From Aestuariivivens insulae (GTDB lineage: Bacteria > Bacteroidota > Bacteroidia > Flavobacteriales > Flavobacteriaceae): a stretch of DNA of 64,000 bases. Where the stretch lies: assembly GCF_022662195.1 (NCBI RefSeq), contig NZ_JAKMCS010000008.1:147176-211175 (forward strand). Reading direction: 5' to 3'. Below, in pieces: positions 1 to 9,301 of the stretch. The notes beneath the pieces were generated by a model, which searched no databases, was not told where the DNA came from, and worked only from the letters and a program-made list of their open reading frames with translations. Every line of letters begins with the position of its first letter. Within the stretch, counting starts at the first letter, position 1. The position numbers and the translations under genes are program-made.

Positions 1-1158
1 AACTATTAAATTTAAAGGTGTTATGCTTTTGCAATCTGGATTTAAGACATCTTCAATCCTAACAAATAGTTGCTGGTTAAATGGGGTTGAATTATAGTAC
101 ATGTTAGGGAGTGGTGTGCCTCTTGATTCTGCTTCAGCTTTTGAAAAATAATAGAATACATTGAAGTTTGATGGATCTTGACCATTTAATAGTTCTGGAG
201 TTTTAGAATCGAGATTGAATACCACTTGACCGTTAGTATCATTGCCATCATCTAAATTATCACAAAGTTCATAATCGGTAGGTGGTGTATAACTTGGGCC
301 GAGGTTTACGTTTAGGGTGAAATCCGTTAGCTCAAAACAACCTGTTTTTGTATTTGTAATACGGGCATATATGGTTTGTGGATTTTTATTGTTTATATAA
401 GGTGATTTGAGTTTATTGATTCCAATATTGGCATCACTAGCCGATTCATAATAAGTCACAGCTATATCGGTTTGCGACCCTTTAATGGTACTTGTATTCT
501 CTTCTAAATTAAATTCTGTAAAGCCATCATTAAAAGGCAGGGTAACATCGCAACTTTCTAAATTTAATGGTGTACCAGCATTAATGGATTCATCGGTAGG
601 TGCTTCTGAAAACTCAGCTGTGCCAGTCCATTCAAGGCTAAATGGACTGTTGCCTATAGGCCTGTCAATAACTATAAAATAGGTGTCACCAGCTTGTACA
701 TCCAACCATTTTACAAAGCTATTTCCGTCTGCGCCAGGGCCTTCAGATATATCGGTAGAAGCACTATTCATTCCTGTTAAGTTATTGCCTTGCCCAGCAG
801 CTTGAGGGTTTGTTGTAGAACATCGTATGGCTTGCCCTAAATTACCGCAAGTGGCATTGGGGCCAAAAACAAAGAAATCATAATCTTCAGAGATTGCTGT
901 GCTATTTGGGGTAAGCGTAAACCCCAAGGTACCACTGGTAACTAATGTAACTTTTAGCCAAACACTATTGTTCTCCTGACTTGAACAGGTGTTTGAACCA
1001 CTTAATTCTTGAGTGCCTACACCGCTTACATCGAGATTTATATTTGAATTACCACAGGCAATTACTGCATTTGTACAGTCTGTTGGAAGTTGTGCATTGA
1101 TAGATTTGGGGATTGCTAAGAATGCTATTAAGAATAAAAATTCGTGAAAATACTTCAA
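1..1158 (-). CDS. T9SS-associated secreted surface protein, N-terminal part (runs off window)
   Basis: The minus-strand frame is open from position 1158 to the window edge (386 codons), so the C-terminus is missing. I choose a TTG start at 1158: it opens a clear signal peptide (about 23 residues, hydrophobic core FLFLIAFL, ending INAQ), and an in-frame stop, the TAA of the upstream gene, lies two codons before it. The mature N-terminus resembles a jelly-roll/cleaved-adhesin-like domain. From about residue 200 there are two ~95-residue repeats that begin with a Cys-Asp motif (LESCD, YELCD) and end in a conserved Cys and a beta strand. The same repeat occurs in the next gene, 3 bp upstream. By analogy the missing end probably carries a CHU_C type B sorting domain. 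Function is unknown, but adhesion or gliding-surface roles are typical of the class. Confidence 0.7.
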   Translation of the reverse strand, partial: MKYFHEFLFLIAFLAIPKSINAQLPTDCTNAVIACGNSNINLDVSGVGTQELSGSNTCSSQENNSVWLKVTLVTSGTLGFTLTPNSTAISEDYDFFVFGPNATCGNLGQAIRCSTTNPQAAGQGNNLTGMNSASTDISEGPGADGNSFVKWLDVQAGDTYFIVIDRPIGNSPFSLEWTGTAEFSEAPTDESINAGTPLNLESCDVTLPFNDGFTEFNLEENTSTIKGSQTDIAVTYYESASDANIGINKLKSPYINNKNPQTIYARITNTKTGCFELTDFTLNVNLGPSYTPPTDYELCDNLDDGNDTNGQVVFNLDSKTPELLNGQDPSNFNVFYYFSKAEAESRGTPLPNMYYNSTPFNQQLFVRIEDVLNPDCKSITPLNLIV

Positions 1159-1161
1159 TAG

Positions 1162-4100
1162 TTATCTTTTTAATGTAAAATGATTTTTAAAAATACGTCC
1201 ATCCTGTAGGGTCACTGCAAACCAATAATCGTCGGTTGGCATCATGTTGCCTTTAAAGGAACCGTCCCAACCTTCGCCCAAAGGATCCAGTTCCTTGATA
1301 AGTTTTCCTAAGCGGTCAAATATCAAGATTTTGGAATTGGGCTGGAACATACCGGATATACCATAGATTTGCCAAGTATCGTGTACACCATCGTTGTTGG
1401 GTGTAAAGAACTTGGGAAAGCCTATAACGGAAACTTGTTGTTGTACCGTTCCGCAATTGTTTTTGATGTCCCTAACGTTTACGGTATAGATGCCGGGGAA
1501 CACATTTTCAAAACGGTCGCTGTCTTGGTAATCCCTATAGATGGTTTGGTTATATTGGTCGTATAGGGCATATTGATAGATGCCTTCACCCGAGACAAAA
1601 ACGGTAACGGTATTGTTTGTAGAGGCATCCTTAACTTCAAAAGGGGTGGCATTGAAGGTGGCAATGTTTGAGGGTTCAACGGTAATGGTCCTGTCCTTGG
1701 AGCATCCATTGGCATTGGTTACGGTTACGCTATAGGTACCAAGGTCGTTGATCTGGATCTCATAGGTGTCCTCGCCAGTAGACCATTTATAAGTATAGTT
1801 ACTTGGTGAATCGTTCCATACAGCAGCATTTAAAGTTATTTTTTGAGGATAAGTGTTTAGGCAATAATAGGTGAGCGCCTCGGTCTCAATATTGGGGAGT
1901 TTGTTTACCGTTAACAGGACTTTACTAATACCATAGCATGCATTGTTATTTTCGGCTCTGGCATAAATGGTCTGTGAATAGGGGGTGGTGTTGGTATAGG
2001 ACATCTCCAAAACATTTTGTTCCAGGAGGGCGTCGTTATAAGTTTCGTAAAAGGTAATGGGATAGGTAAAGCCATTAAGGGCTTGCATGTCTGCTTCTAT
2101 ATCGGTTAAATTGAATTCGTTTATCCCATCTTCAGAGCCAACTTCATCACAAAGCGCAGGTGCAACATAATCATCCATTCGAGTTGTAGAAACTTCCAAA
2201 ATAAGTTCTGCAACTTCAAAGCATAGTGTAGTGTTATTAACTACTTGAACATAAATTGATTGAGGGTTATTTGTGTTTTGGAAATTAATTGGGTTCTGAA
2301 TTTCATTGGTACCATTTTCGGCATCTTTAATATTTGTATAAAACCAAACAGACCTATTGGGAAGTTGGTTAGTCAACTCCCCTTTTGCTTCAAATAAATT
2401 GAAAATTGTACGACCGTCTACAACGCCATCTTCATCACATTGTATAAGTGTCGTATTTGAAAAAGCGGGGAGCGGATCCACAATTAAGTGAATAGGATCT
2501 GAAATCGAATAACAGTCCGTATGCAGTTTATTTTCTATTCTAGCATAAATGGTTTCATCGAAAGCGGTTTGGTTGGTGTAAGCATAGTTTAATACTCCTG
2601 TTCTGTTTTGTGCATCGCTTGTGGTTTTATGATAGGTAATGGTATAATCTGAACTATTCTGGGGGCCTAGGATGTCAGCATCTATTTGATGTAAATCGAT
2701 ATCGGTCAATCCATTGGAAGTATCTGGGTCTGTTGGTGTTTCATTGTCGCATGCCTTTAAATCCTTAATCGCGCTTATGATAGGTGTTTTATACACCTGA
2801 ACCGTAAAGGATATGGATGTATCGAAGCAAGTATTGTTCTCAAACAGGCCAACTCTTGTGAATATGGTTTGAGGGGTGCTTGTCGCATTGAATAGATTTT
2901 TTATTTCATTCTGATTTAAATCGGCATCTTGTTGTGATCTAAAATATTTAACCTCATAAACAGTGGGGTCTTGAGATCCTAAAATTTCTGAATTTATTGT
3001 GGTTAGGTCAAAGGCATAAGTGTCATCATTGTCATCATCACAAATTAATGCATCGTTGGGCTGGTTAGCTATGGGAGGGTCAAAATAACTTACAAGGGCT
3101 TCGCCCTCTAAAGCGTTACAATCCCCATCGATAGTTTCAACTACAACTTTGTATTCTCCTGGTTGGGAAATAATTAACTCAAAATTGTTATCGGGTAAAA
3201 TTGTCCCATCCTTGGTCCAGGTATAGGTAGCTCCTGGGATATCATCGGCTTTTAGTGTGTAATTTTCTCCAATACAAAGTGGTAAAAACGTAATATTAAT
3301 TGTCTTTTGTGTAATGTTTATTTTTTCAGCAAAAAAGGATGCTATAAAAGGAGGTAGGCCTTGTCTGGAAGTCCTACTTAGCGCAACGGCATTATGTCTA
3401 TAATCACAGGTTGCACCTCTAGCGTTTGGATTATTAATTACCGAAAGGTAAGGAGAACCGAGCCCATAGGTTGCACTCATGGATCGGTATATTTTGCCGT
3501 TAGGGCCTAATTGTAGTGCACCACGATACATTTGCCTGTGGTCTATAACGGTTTCGCTAGCATTAATATTTGGAGCTGTTAAATCGTATTGCAACAACGA
3601 ACCATATTGGCTGGAAGGATTGTTGAATTCATCCCTAGGTGTTTCATAATAGGCCGTTACATATAGAAGCTCATTGCTTTGTGAAAATTCAACGCCGTAA
3701 GGAACTTGAGGCTTTCCACCAGGATTGAAATTAATAGTTAACGCTGTTGGATTGTTAACCGTGCCAGTTGCAGTATCAAAATCGAAAATATATAACCCAG
3801 AAGATGCGTTGGCACAAGCCAGTTTGGTACCATCTGGTGATAATTTAAGATATCCTCTATAATCGCTTATAGGTACATTTACTTGAGATTTTACTGGAGA
3901 AGTGCTTACACCGGTGCTTGATATCTCATAAGCATAGAATGTGTTAAAAATAGGGTTTTCTTCTGAAGCTCCTGTTGAAGAAGCCAAGGTAATTACCCAT
4001 ATAGACTTGGTATCACAGTCTTTTAATACGGCACTTATTTTTTCTGAACTGTCCTGAAGTAAATTGTAATTTTTTGAAGTACCCAATACGTCACCCAAAC

Positions 4101-4521
4101 CACCATTTAAGCTCATGTCTACCGTAGAAAAGTTAAACCCTCTGTCGGGATCATTTTGTCCGTTACTTGTATCTACAGTGAAAATATAATATATGTTGGG
4201 GTCATTGGGTTTGGGAACTACTATAGCCGATTGTGAACTTGACGGATCACCATAAAGACCATAGCCATTTGGCATGGGATTATGCAGTTTATTCCAAACG
4301 GTAATACCATCTGTATAAAATAATAAGTTACCATTGCTATCTGAAATGGTTGCGCAACCTTCGATAGTGTTTAAGCGCCCATTGTTAAGGTTTGTGGTAG
4401 AGCCATCTGGATTAAAACGTATGCCTGCATTTGAACCAAAGTACCAATTAGAAGCTTCATCCTGTGAAAAAGAATAGTAGCCAAATAGGCATATTGTTAA
4501 TAATATCGCAATATTTTTCAT
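1162..4521 (-). CDS. Type B T9SS (CHU_C) sorting-domain surface protein
   Basis: 1119 residues with ATG start. Residues 1-20 form a signal peptide ending FSQ. Residues 20-400 resemble a beta-propeller: repeated strands such as LKLSPDGTKLA and LQLGPNGKIY, with the N-terminal NWYFGSNAGIRF seen in many Bacteroidetes secreted propellers. An Ig/PKD-like segment follows at about 410-480. Four tandem ~95-residue repeats, each starting near a CD(D/E) motif, span about 490-870, then another Ig-like stretch. The last ~85 residues (FPKFFTPNNDGVHDTW onward) are the CHU_C/type B sorting domain that targets proteins to the type IX secretion system and leaves them on the surface or released. It lies 26 bp downstream of an ABC permease and 3 bp before the next surface gene, so co-transcription is likely. 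Ligand or substrate is unknown. Confidence 0.88.
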   Translation of the reverse strand: MKNIAILLTICLFGYYSFSQDEASNWYFGSNAGIRFNPDGSTTNLNNGRLNTIEGCATISDSNGNLLFYTDGITVWNKLHNPMPNGYGLYGDPSSSQSAIVVPKPNDPNIYYIFTVDTSNGQNDPDRGFNFSTVDMSLNGGLGDVLGTSKNYNLLQDSSEKISAVLKDCDTKSIWVITLASSTGASEENPIFNTFYAYEISSTGVSTSPVKSQVNVPISDYRGYLKLSPDGTKLACANASSGLYIFDFDTATGTVNNPTALTINFNPGGKPQVPYGVEFSQSNELLYVTAYYETPRDEFNNPSSQYGSLLQYDLTAPNINASETVIDHRQMYRGALQLGPNGKIYRSMSATYGLGSPYLSVINNPNARGATCDYRHNAVALSRTSRQGLPPFIASFFAEKINITQKTINITFLPLCIGENYTLKADDIPGATYTWTKDGTILPDNNFELIISQPGEYKVVVETIDGDCNALEGEALVSYFDPPIANQPNDALICDDDNDDTYAFDLTTINSEILGSQDPTVYEVKYFRSQQDADLNQNEIKNLFNATSTPQTIFTRVGLFENNTCFDTSISFTVQVYKTPIISAIKDLKACDNETPTDPDTSNGLTDIDLHQIDADILGPQNSSDYTITYHKTTSDAQNRTGVLNYAYTNQTAFDETIYARIENKLHTDCYSISDPIHLIVDPLPAFSNTTLIQCDEDGVVDGRTIFNLFEAKGELTNQLPNRSVWFYTNIKDAENGTNEIQNPINFQNTNNPQSIYVQVVNNTTLCFEVAELILEVSTTRMDDYVAPALCDEVGSEDGINEFNLTDIEADMQALNGFTYPITFYETYNDALLEQNVLEMSYTNTTPYSQTIYARAENNNACYGISKVLLTVNKLPNIETEALTYYCLNTYPQKITLNAAVWNDSPSNYTYKWSTGEDTYEIQINDLGTYSVTVTNANGCSKDRTITVEPSNIATFNATPFEVKDASTNNTVTVFVSGEGIYQYALYDQYNQTIYRDYQDSDRFENVFPGIYTVNVRDIKNNCGTVQQQVSVIGFPKFFTPNNDGVHDTWQIYGISGMFQPNSKILIFDRLGKLIKELDPLGEGWDGSFKGNMMPTDDYWFAVTLQDGRIFKNHFTLKR

Positions 4522-4547
4522 ATTTCATGGCAAAGCCATCAAATATA

Positions 4548-5372
4548 TCATAAATCTCGCTTTTTTAATAATCTATACGATAAAAAGACAAATAGCGTTG
4601 TCCACCCAAGTACAATAGCAATTTCATACCAATGTACAGCGTAGTCGTACGCTAAATCGGCCTTGTCTGGAAACTTAGACATAGCTATTCGTTGAAAGGG
4701 TTGGTCTATTAGCTTGTACATGGATTTTAAAGGAAAGACATTCTGGATTTTTTCAGCTATATCCGAATCCATTTTCCAACTCATTAGTCCAAAAGCTATC
4801 CATTCTAAAATATAAAGAATGAATAAAAACGCCAATGCAAAGGCAGACCGTTTAATGAGCATTCCAAAAAACAAACATAAGCTAAAGAACCCCACTAATT
4901 TTATAAAATAAGCTAGTAAAAAGTTGGTTTCCTGCATGATGATACCAAACTCATTATAACTAGAATAATATAAGCCGATACACAGAGAAATTAAGCCAAT
5001 TAAAACGGTTGAGACCAATGAAAAGAAAACGATGGTATAAAATTTAGAAAGTATAAATTCCTTTTTGCTCAAGCCATCAATTAGGTTTTGTTTTATGGTT
5101 TTATTACTGTATTCGTTACCTATCATGCTTACAACCACAATAGCAAAAAAGAATTTAAATTGGGAGGCAAAAAACGTAGTTAAATGCCAAATTACGGGGA
5201 AATTAAATATGCCCAATTCCCCCAATTCCAAAGTAAAGAACCCAAATACATTTATTTTTAATGATGATAGTAATATCACAAAAAACGGCAAAATAAACGA
5301 TATGAAAATGAGTATTTTACTCGTTCGGTTTAAAAGCAGTTTTTGTAGTTCTAGGTTTAAAAGTCGTAGCAT
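4548..5372 (-). CDS. ABC transporter permease (ABC-2 type)
   Basis: 274 residues with about six hydrophobic segments: one near residues 20-40, a pair around 60-80 and 105-130, and three more towards the C-terminus (for example LAFLFILYILEWIAFGLMSW). It has the ABC-2 permease layout, including the short basic N-terminus (LLNLELQKLLLNRTSK) that precedes TM1 in this family. ATG start at 5372, 9 bp after the ATPase gene upstream, so the two form one exporter. The central YSNKTIKQNLIDGLSKKEF loop is typical of this flavobacterial permease group. The substrate cannot be read from sequence; bacteriocin immunity, lipid and peptide export are all known for this class. Confidence 0.85.
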   Translation of the reverse strand: MLRLLNLELQKLLLNRTSKILIFISFILPFFVILLSSLKINVFGFFTLELGELGIFNFPVIWHLTTFFASQFKFFFAIVVVSMIGNEYSNKTIKQNLIDGLSKKEFILSKFYTIVFFSLVSTVLIGLISLCIGLYYSSYNEFGIIMQETNFLLAYFIKLVGFFSLCLFFGMLIKRSAFALAFLFILYILEWIAFGLMSWKMDSDIAEKIQNVFPLKSMYKLIDQPFQRIAMSKFPDKADLAYDYAVHWYEIAIVLGWTTLFVFLSYRLLKKRDL

Positions 5373-5381
5373 TATGGTGGT

Positions 5382-6278
5382 TTAGTTTTTGTCCGTTAAT
5401 TGTAAAAATTGCTCTTCCAGGCTTTCCTTGCGTTGTACAAGGTGGGTTAGTACGATGCCTTTGTCGAATAGTTGTTTGTTAAAATCTTCGGACTTTAGAG
5501 GTTCATTTAAAAAAGCTGTAATTAAATCGTCTTGAATTTTGATCTTGCCAAATGCAGGATTGTTTTCTAAAAAAGTACGTAGTTCATCCTGTTTATTACA
5601 TTTTAACTCAAAAAAACCATGACTGGAAATCATTTCATCCACACGACCGGAATATAATTTAACGCCCTTACGAAGTACGACCACATGGGAACATACTTTT
5701 TCAACTTCGTCCAATAAATGTGATGCCAATAGAATGGTTGTGCCCTTGGCAGCAATTTGTTTTATAATCTCCCGTATTTGATGGATACCTTGAGGATCCA
5801 GACCGTTTGTAGGTTCGTCCAATATTAAAATTTCGGGCTCGTTCAATAGGGCAGAGGCGATGGCCAAACGCTGTTTCATACCCAAGGAATACGTTTTAAA
5901 TTTACTGTCCTTACGGTCTAAAAGGCCCACAACTTCTAGCTTTTCTTCTATTTTACTATAATCAACCCCCTTAATTTTACAAACTAACTTTAGATTTTGG
6001 TATCCAGACATGTAAGGGTAAAAATTGGGACGTTCAATAATGGCCCCTACCTTTTTTAAGGCGTCGTGGGTTGTGGTGTTACCATCAAACCAATGGAAAT
6101 CACCAGAGGTCTTATTTACGACATTTAAAACGACGCCAAGGGTTGTAGATTTTCCGCTTCCGTTAGGCCCTAAAATGCCATAAACGTTGCCTTTGTTTAT
6201 GGTAAACGACAAATCTTTAACAGCTGTTAAATAGCCAAATTTTTTGGTGAGATTGTTGATTGTTAGAATGGGTTCCAA
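5382..6278 (-). CDS. ABC transporter ATP-binding protein
   Basis: 298 residues. Walker A GPNGSGKST lies at about residue 39, the signature YSLGMKQRL near 127, Walker B ILILDEPTNGLDP near 150 and the switch His in LLASHLLDE near 185. A ~90-residue C-terminal extension after the nucleotide-binding domain is common in ABC-2-type ATPases of the CcmA/BcrA group. The start is TTG at 6278 (protein begins MEPILTINNL); no in-frame ATG fits better. It powers the permease encoded immediately downstream. It acts on the inner-membrane cytoplasmic face. Transport direction is inferred as export. Confidence 0.9.
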   Translation of the reverse strand: MEPILTINNLTKKFGYLTAVKDLSFTINKGNVYGILGPNGSGKSTTLGVVLNVVNKTSGDFHWFDGNTTTHDALKKVGAIIERPNFYPYMSGYQNLKLVCKIKGVDYSKIEEKLEVVGLLDRKDSKFKTYSLGMKQRLAIASALLNEPEILILDEPTNGLDPQGIHQIREIIKQIAAKGTTILLASHLLDEVEKVCSHVVVLRKGVKLYSGRVDEMISSHGFFELKCNKQDELRTFLENNPAFGKIKIQDDLITAFLNEPLKSEDFNKQLFDKGIVLTHLVQRKESLEEQFLQLTDKN

Positions 6279-6499
6279 ATGTAGTTTAATTTTTTTCTGA
6301 AGTAAATTCAGTGTGATTGGTTTTGAAAGTATGACGACAGTTACTTGTTTTTGTTACAGGGAACTTTTAAAAACCCAAAGTCTGCTAGGTTTCAAAATTA
6401 AAATATTCATTTACAATTGGTAAGCTCAGTCTTTAATTTTTTGCAAACCTTGTATTTCAGATTTTTAGAAGACCCCTATAGCAGTAATGATAAAAGTAG

Positions 6500-6507
6500 T
6501 AAATTTG
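6500..6507 (+). promoter_or_regulatory. Candidate Bacteroidetes -7 element
   Basis: TAAATTTG matches the TANNTTTG -7 consensus of Bacteroidetes sigma-A promoters and sits 15 bp upstream of the ATG at 6523. No TTG -33 element occurs at the usual spacing, so this is a weak call. Confidence 0.3.
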
Positions 6508-6522
6508 AATAAGCAATAGATT

Positions 6523-7584
6523 ATGGAGGATTTAAAGATATCTAAAAAGAAACCATCATACCCTGTTTCGCAAAAGTTGCATAATTATCTTATAAGATAT
6601 GATAGGGATGTTAGAATACCTATTTTTTATGATGACTTACTGCGCTTTCAAGGTGGGTTAGTGGTATACGATAAAGAGGGAAATGACACGCTTTGGTTAA
6701 GGGTGTATTATAATGAGTTTGAAAGGGAAGAAATTGACTTATCGTTGAAAAAGATTTATAGTATACTGCATTCTGATGGGAATATTAATACCATTCCGTT
6801 TTTAAATGTTGATGCTATTGATTTTTGCACGTTTGGGAACTCTAAGCCATTTAGAATTAAGATTAGAAATATTTTAAATGACAACTACACTTATTTTTAT
6901 GTAAAATCTGCAGATGCTTCAAGGGTTTATGGGCTGGAGCTGGAACATATGCTCTCGCCGTATAACTTAAATTTTTTGGTATATAAGAATACGCTAATCG
7001 AAGAGCATATTGCTGGAGTGCCTGGTGATGAGTTTATAAAAAAAATGCTTCCTAATTGTAGTAAATCCGAAAAAGCACAAATAGCTAAGGAGTTCGTTAA
7101 GTTTAATGAGCGCTGTATGATTAGGCTTTTGGGCGATATGCGTTCTTACAACTACGTCATTGTGCCTACCCACGATTTTGACCATGTGGTTTATAAAATT
7201 AGGGCTATCGATTTTGACCAACAAAGCTATGAAGGTAAATTTAACATTTACAGGCCCCAGTTTTTTAAAGAAAATTTAAAAATGGTAGAATTGGTCTCTT
7301 CAACCATACAGAAACTTTCTATAGACCAATATAAAACAGAAGAGCGTTCAATATTGGTTAAGCGCTTAAAGAGCTTTCAAAATAGAATAGGCAAGTTGAT
7401 AGACTGTATGGAAACCGATGCTATTTCTACTCAAGACAATGTTGATTTATTGAAAATGAAAATTTTTCAGTATACCAAAGATGTAAATTTCAAGCGCTCT
7501 GAAAACATGGGGCAAATACTAAAGCATGCCTTAGAGTTTTTAATTAGAAACTATGAAAATGTAAAGCTGGAAAGTTTGAGGTAA
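6523..7584 (+). CDS. Protein of unknown function with a kinase-like fold signature
   Basis: 353 residues, ATG start, no signal peptide or membrane helix. I do not recognise a named family. The middle reads like a minimal protein-kinase/HipA-type fold: a beta-strand Lys (YFYVKS, K128), a helix Glu (LELEH, E139/E141), a hinge-like EEHIAGVPGDEF (160-171), a catalytic-loop-like GDMRSYN (D205, N210) and a metal-binding-like AIDFD (D230, D232). The D...N...D spacing fits the atypical kinase superfamily (HipA, Kdo kinase, Fam20). The first 125 residues form a separate alpha/beta region and the last 100 are helical. It converges on the next gene with a 3 bp gap. Kinase-like fold is inference from motif order, and activity is unknown. 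Confidence 0.6.
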   Translation: MEDLKISKKKPSYPVSQKLHNYLIRYDRDVRIPIFYDDLLRFQGGLVVYDKEGNDTLWLRVYYNEFEREEIDLSLKKIYSILHSDGNINTIPFLNVDAIDFCTFGNSKPFRIKIRNILNDNYTYFYVKSADASRVYGLELEHMLSPYNLNFLVYKNTLIEEHIAGVPGDEFIKKMLPNCSKSEKAQIAKEFVKFNERCMIRLLGDMRSYNYVIVPTHDFDHVVYKIRAIDFDQQSYEGKFNIYRPQFFKENLKMVELVSSTIQKLSIDQYKTEERSILVKRLKSFQNRIGKLIDCMETDAISTQDNVDLLKMKIFQYTKDVNFKRSENMGQILKHALEFLIRNYENVKLESLR

Positions 7585-7587
7585 GTT

Positions 7588-8100
7588 TTAATTCCAGTTT
7601 TCATCAAAGTCTAGGTGGTCGTAATCGTCGACATCCAATCCATCTTCAAACTCATTGAAATCGTCATCATCATCGGCTTCAAATGATTTTTCTGGGGCGG
7701 TATCTGGCACCTGGCCTTGAACAAACATTAGGTTAGGGTAATCATAGCCTTCTGCCTCTTCAACGATTTCGGCAAGTTCCACATAAAAGGTCCACATGCT
7801 TAAAAAATCGTATACATAAATAAGTTTTGGGGATACTTCGTGTGCAACATCATTAATTCTGGTTTCATTCATTAAACGAGCCGAACCATCATCACTTAGA
7901 TCGAAAAGCGATATTTCCTCGCCTTGGTTCCATTGGTTGTCACTAATATAGAACGAAGCCATTTCTGTACCATCAAATCCAAAGGATTGTGTGATGATAT
8001 TATGCAAATCTTCAAGCGTGTCGTCCTCACGTATTTCTAAATCGCGAAAGATATCCTCTTCTGTATCGTTATCTAGTATTACCCTAAATCTATAAATCAT
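7588..8100 (-). CDS. pRiA4b ORF-3-like family protein
   Basis: 170 residues with ATG start. The N-terminal ~125 residues match the plasmid pRiA4b ORF-3 / IS1096 TnpR-like family: YRFRVILDN, then LEDLHNIITQSFGFDG, then an ELAEIVEEAEGYDYP segment. The C-terminal ~45 residues are an extremely acidic tail (runs of Asp and Glu such as EADDDDDFNEFEDG). The family is widespread and its biochemical role is not established. It is a free-standing gene, with no transposase nearby, converging on the 353-residue protein with 3 bp between stops. Confidence 0.75.
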   Translation of the reverse strand: MIYRFRVILDNDTEEDIFRDLEIREDDTLEDLHNIITQSFGFDGTEMASFYISDNQWNQGEEISLFDLSDDGSARLMNETRINDVAHEVSPKLIYVYDFLSMWTFYVELAEIVEEAEGYDYPNLMFVQGQVPDTAPEKSFEADDDDDFNEFEDGLDVDDYDHLDFDENWN

Positions 8101-8245
8101 TATTAAAAGTTATTGGTTATTAAGTTGTTAGTGTTGTTTTGTTTTTCTATTGCTTTAAAAACTTAATAACGTTAGCTAACCTATTGCTTAATTACTATAC
8201 CAATCCTATCCTATGAATTGGTTTTGCAAATGTAGGTTTTTTATA

Positions 8246-9268
8246 CTATTTACTAAAGCGGTGAAGGGTAAATGTCATTGCACTTAACAAGAAAAATGCG
8301 CCAACTTGATGGGCTACCCCTAACCATACAGGGACTTGCAACAATATGGTAAAAATACCTAATAAAAACTGTAGGCCAACTAAAGCTAGAAGCGCTTTTA
8401 AACCACTGCTTTGTACACTGTTTAATTGCAATTTTTTCGATTTAAACCAAATGAACAAAATGCTAAACAAAACGACAAAGGCTAATATTCTATGCACAAA
8501 CTGAACCCCACTTTTGCCTTCAATAAAATTTTTATAGAGTGGTTCATGCTCGATATATACGGTTTCGTGCATAAATTTACCTTCACTCATCATAGGCCAG
8601 TGGTTATGGATAAAGCCTGCATCTAAACCAGCAACAAAAGCACCGTATATAATTTGAAGGAGTAATATGGCCAATCCAAATCGGATTAAATTGCGGAATC
8701 CTTTATGAACGGTCTGTCTAACAGGGTAGATTAAATCTAAAGCAACCCAAAAGGTATAGGCAAATGTAACAAAGGCCGTGGTTAAGTGCGCGGCTAACCT
8801 GTAATGGCTTACATCTGGTCTGTCCACGAGTCCGCTTTTAACCATATACCAACCTAAAAATCCTTGAAAAGCACCTAGTCCCAAAAGGATAATGGCTTTC
8901 TTTATGGTTGGCTTGGTGAGTTGTTTTTTAATTAGGAAATATAAAAAAGGTATAAAAAAGACCAATCCAATAAGCCTACCAATTAAGCGGTGCAACCATT
9001 CCCAAAAATAAATGTCCTTAAAATCCTCTAACGAGAAATGGTTGTTCAGTTTTTGGTATTCGGGATATTGTTTATAGAGCTCGAAAGCAGCTTGCCATTC
9101 GGTTTCGTTCATAGGAGGTATGGCACCAGAAATGAGTTTGTAATTGGAAATGGACAGGCCCGAGTGGGTCAATCTGGTAACCCCACCTATAACCACCATA
9201 ATAAAGATAAGGAAGCAGCCCGTTAGCAACCAGTAGATTACTTTTTTGTTGTCTTTTTTTGTTTCCAC
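8246..9268 (-). CDS. ctaA: Heme A synthase (COX15/CtaA family)
   Basis: 340 residues with about eight transmembrane helices, matching the COX15/CtaA family, which oxidises the C8 methyl of heme O to make heme A for aa3-type cytochrome oxidase. Diagnostic features are the N-terminal VVIGGVTRLTHSGLSISNYK and the His-containing helices: FWEWLHRLIGRLIG (first half), LAAHLTTAF, VQFVHRILAF and GVAHQVGAFF near the C-terminus. These supply the paired heme-ligating His. The N-terminus is MET-KKDNKK and the start is GTG at 9268, placed a few residues before TM1. It is a single gene, with the cytochrome oxidase operon not in the window. Confidence 0.92.
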   Translation of the reverse strand: METKKDNKKVIYWLLTGCFLIFIMVVIGGVTRLTHSGLSISNYKLISGAIPPMNETEWQAAFELYKQYPEYQKLNNHFSLEDFKDIYFWEWLHRLIGRLIGLVFFIPFLYFLIKKQLTKPTIKKAIILLGLGAFQGFLGWYMVKSGLVDRPDVSHYRLAAHLTTAFVTFAYTFWVALDLIYPVRQTVHKGFRNLIRFGLAILLLQIIYGAFVAGLDAGFIHNHWPMMSEGKFMHETVYIEHEPLYKNFIEGKSGVQFVHRILAFVVLFSILFIWFKSKKLQLNSVQSSGLKALLALVGLQFLLGIFTILLQVPVWLGVAHQVGAFFLLSAMTFTLHRFSK

Positions 9269-9301
9269 GAATTCACAAATATTAATTTTTCTAACTTTTT
9301 T

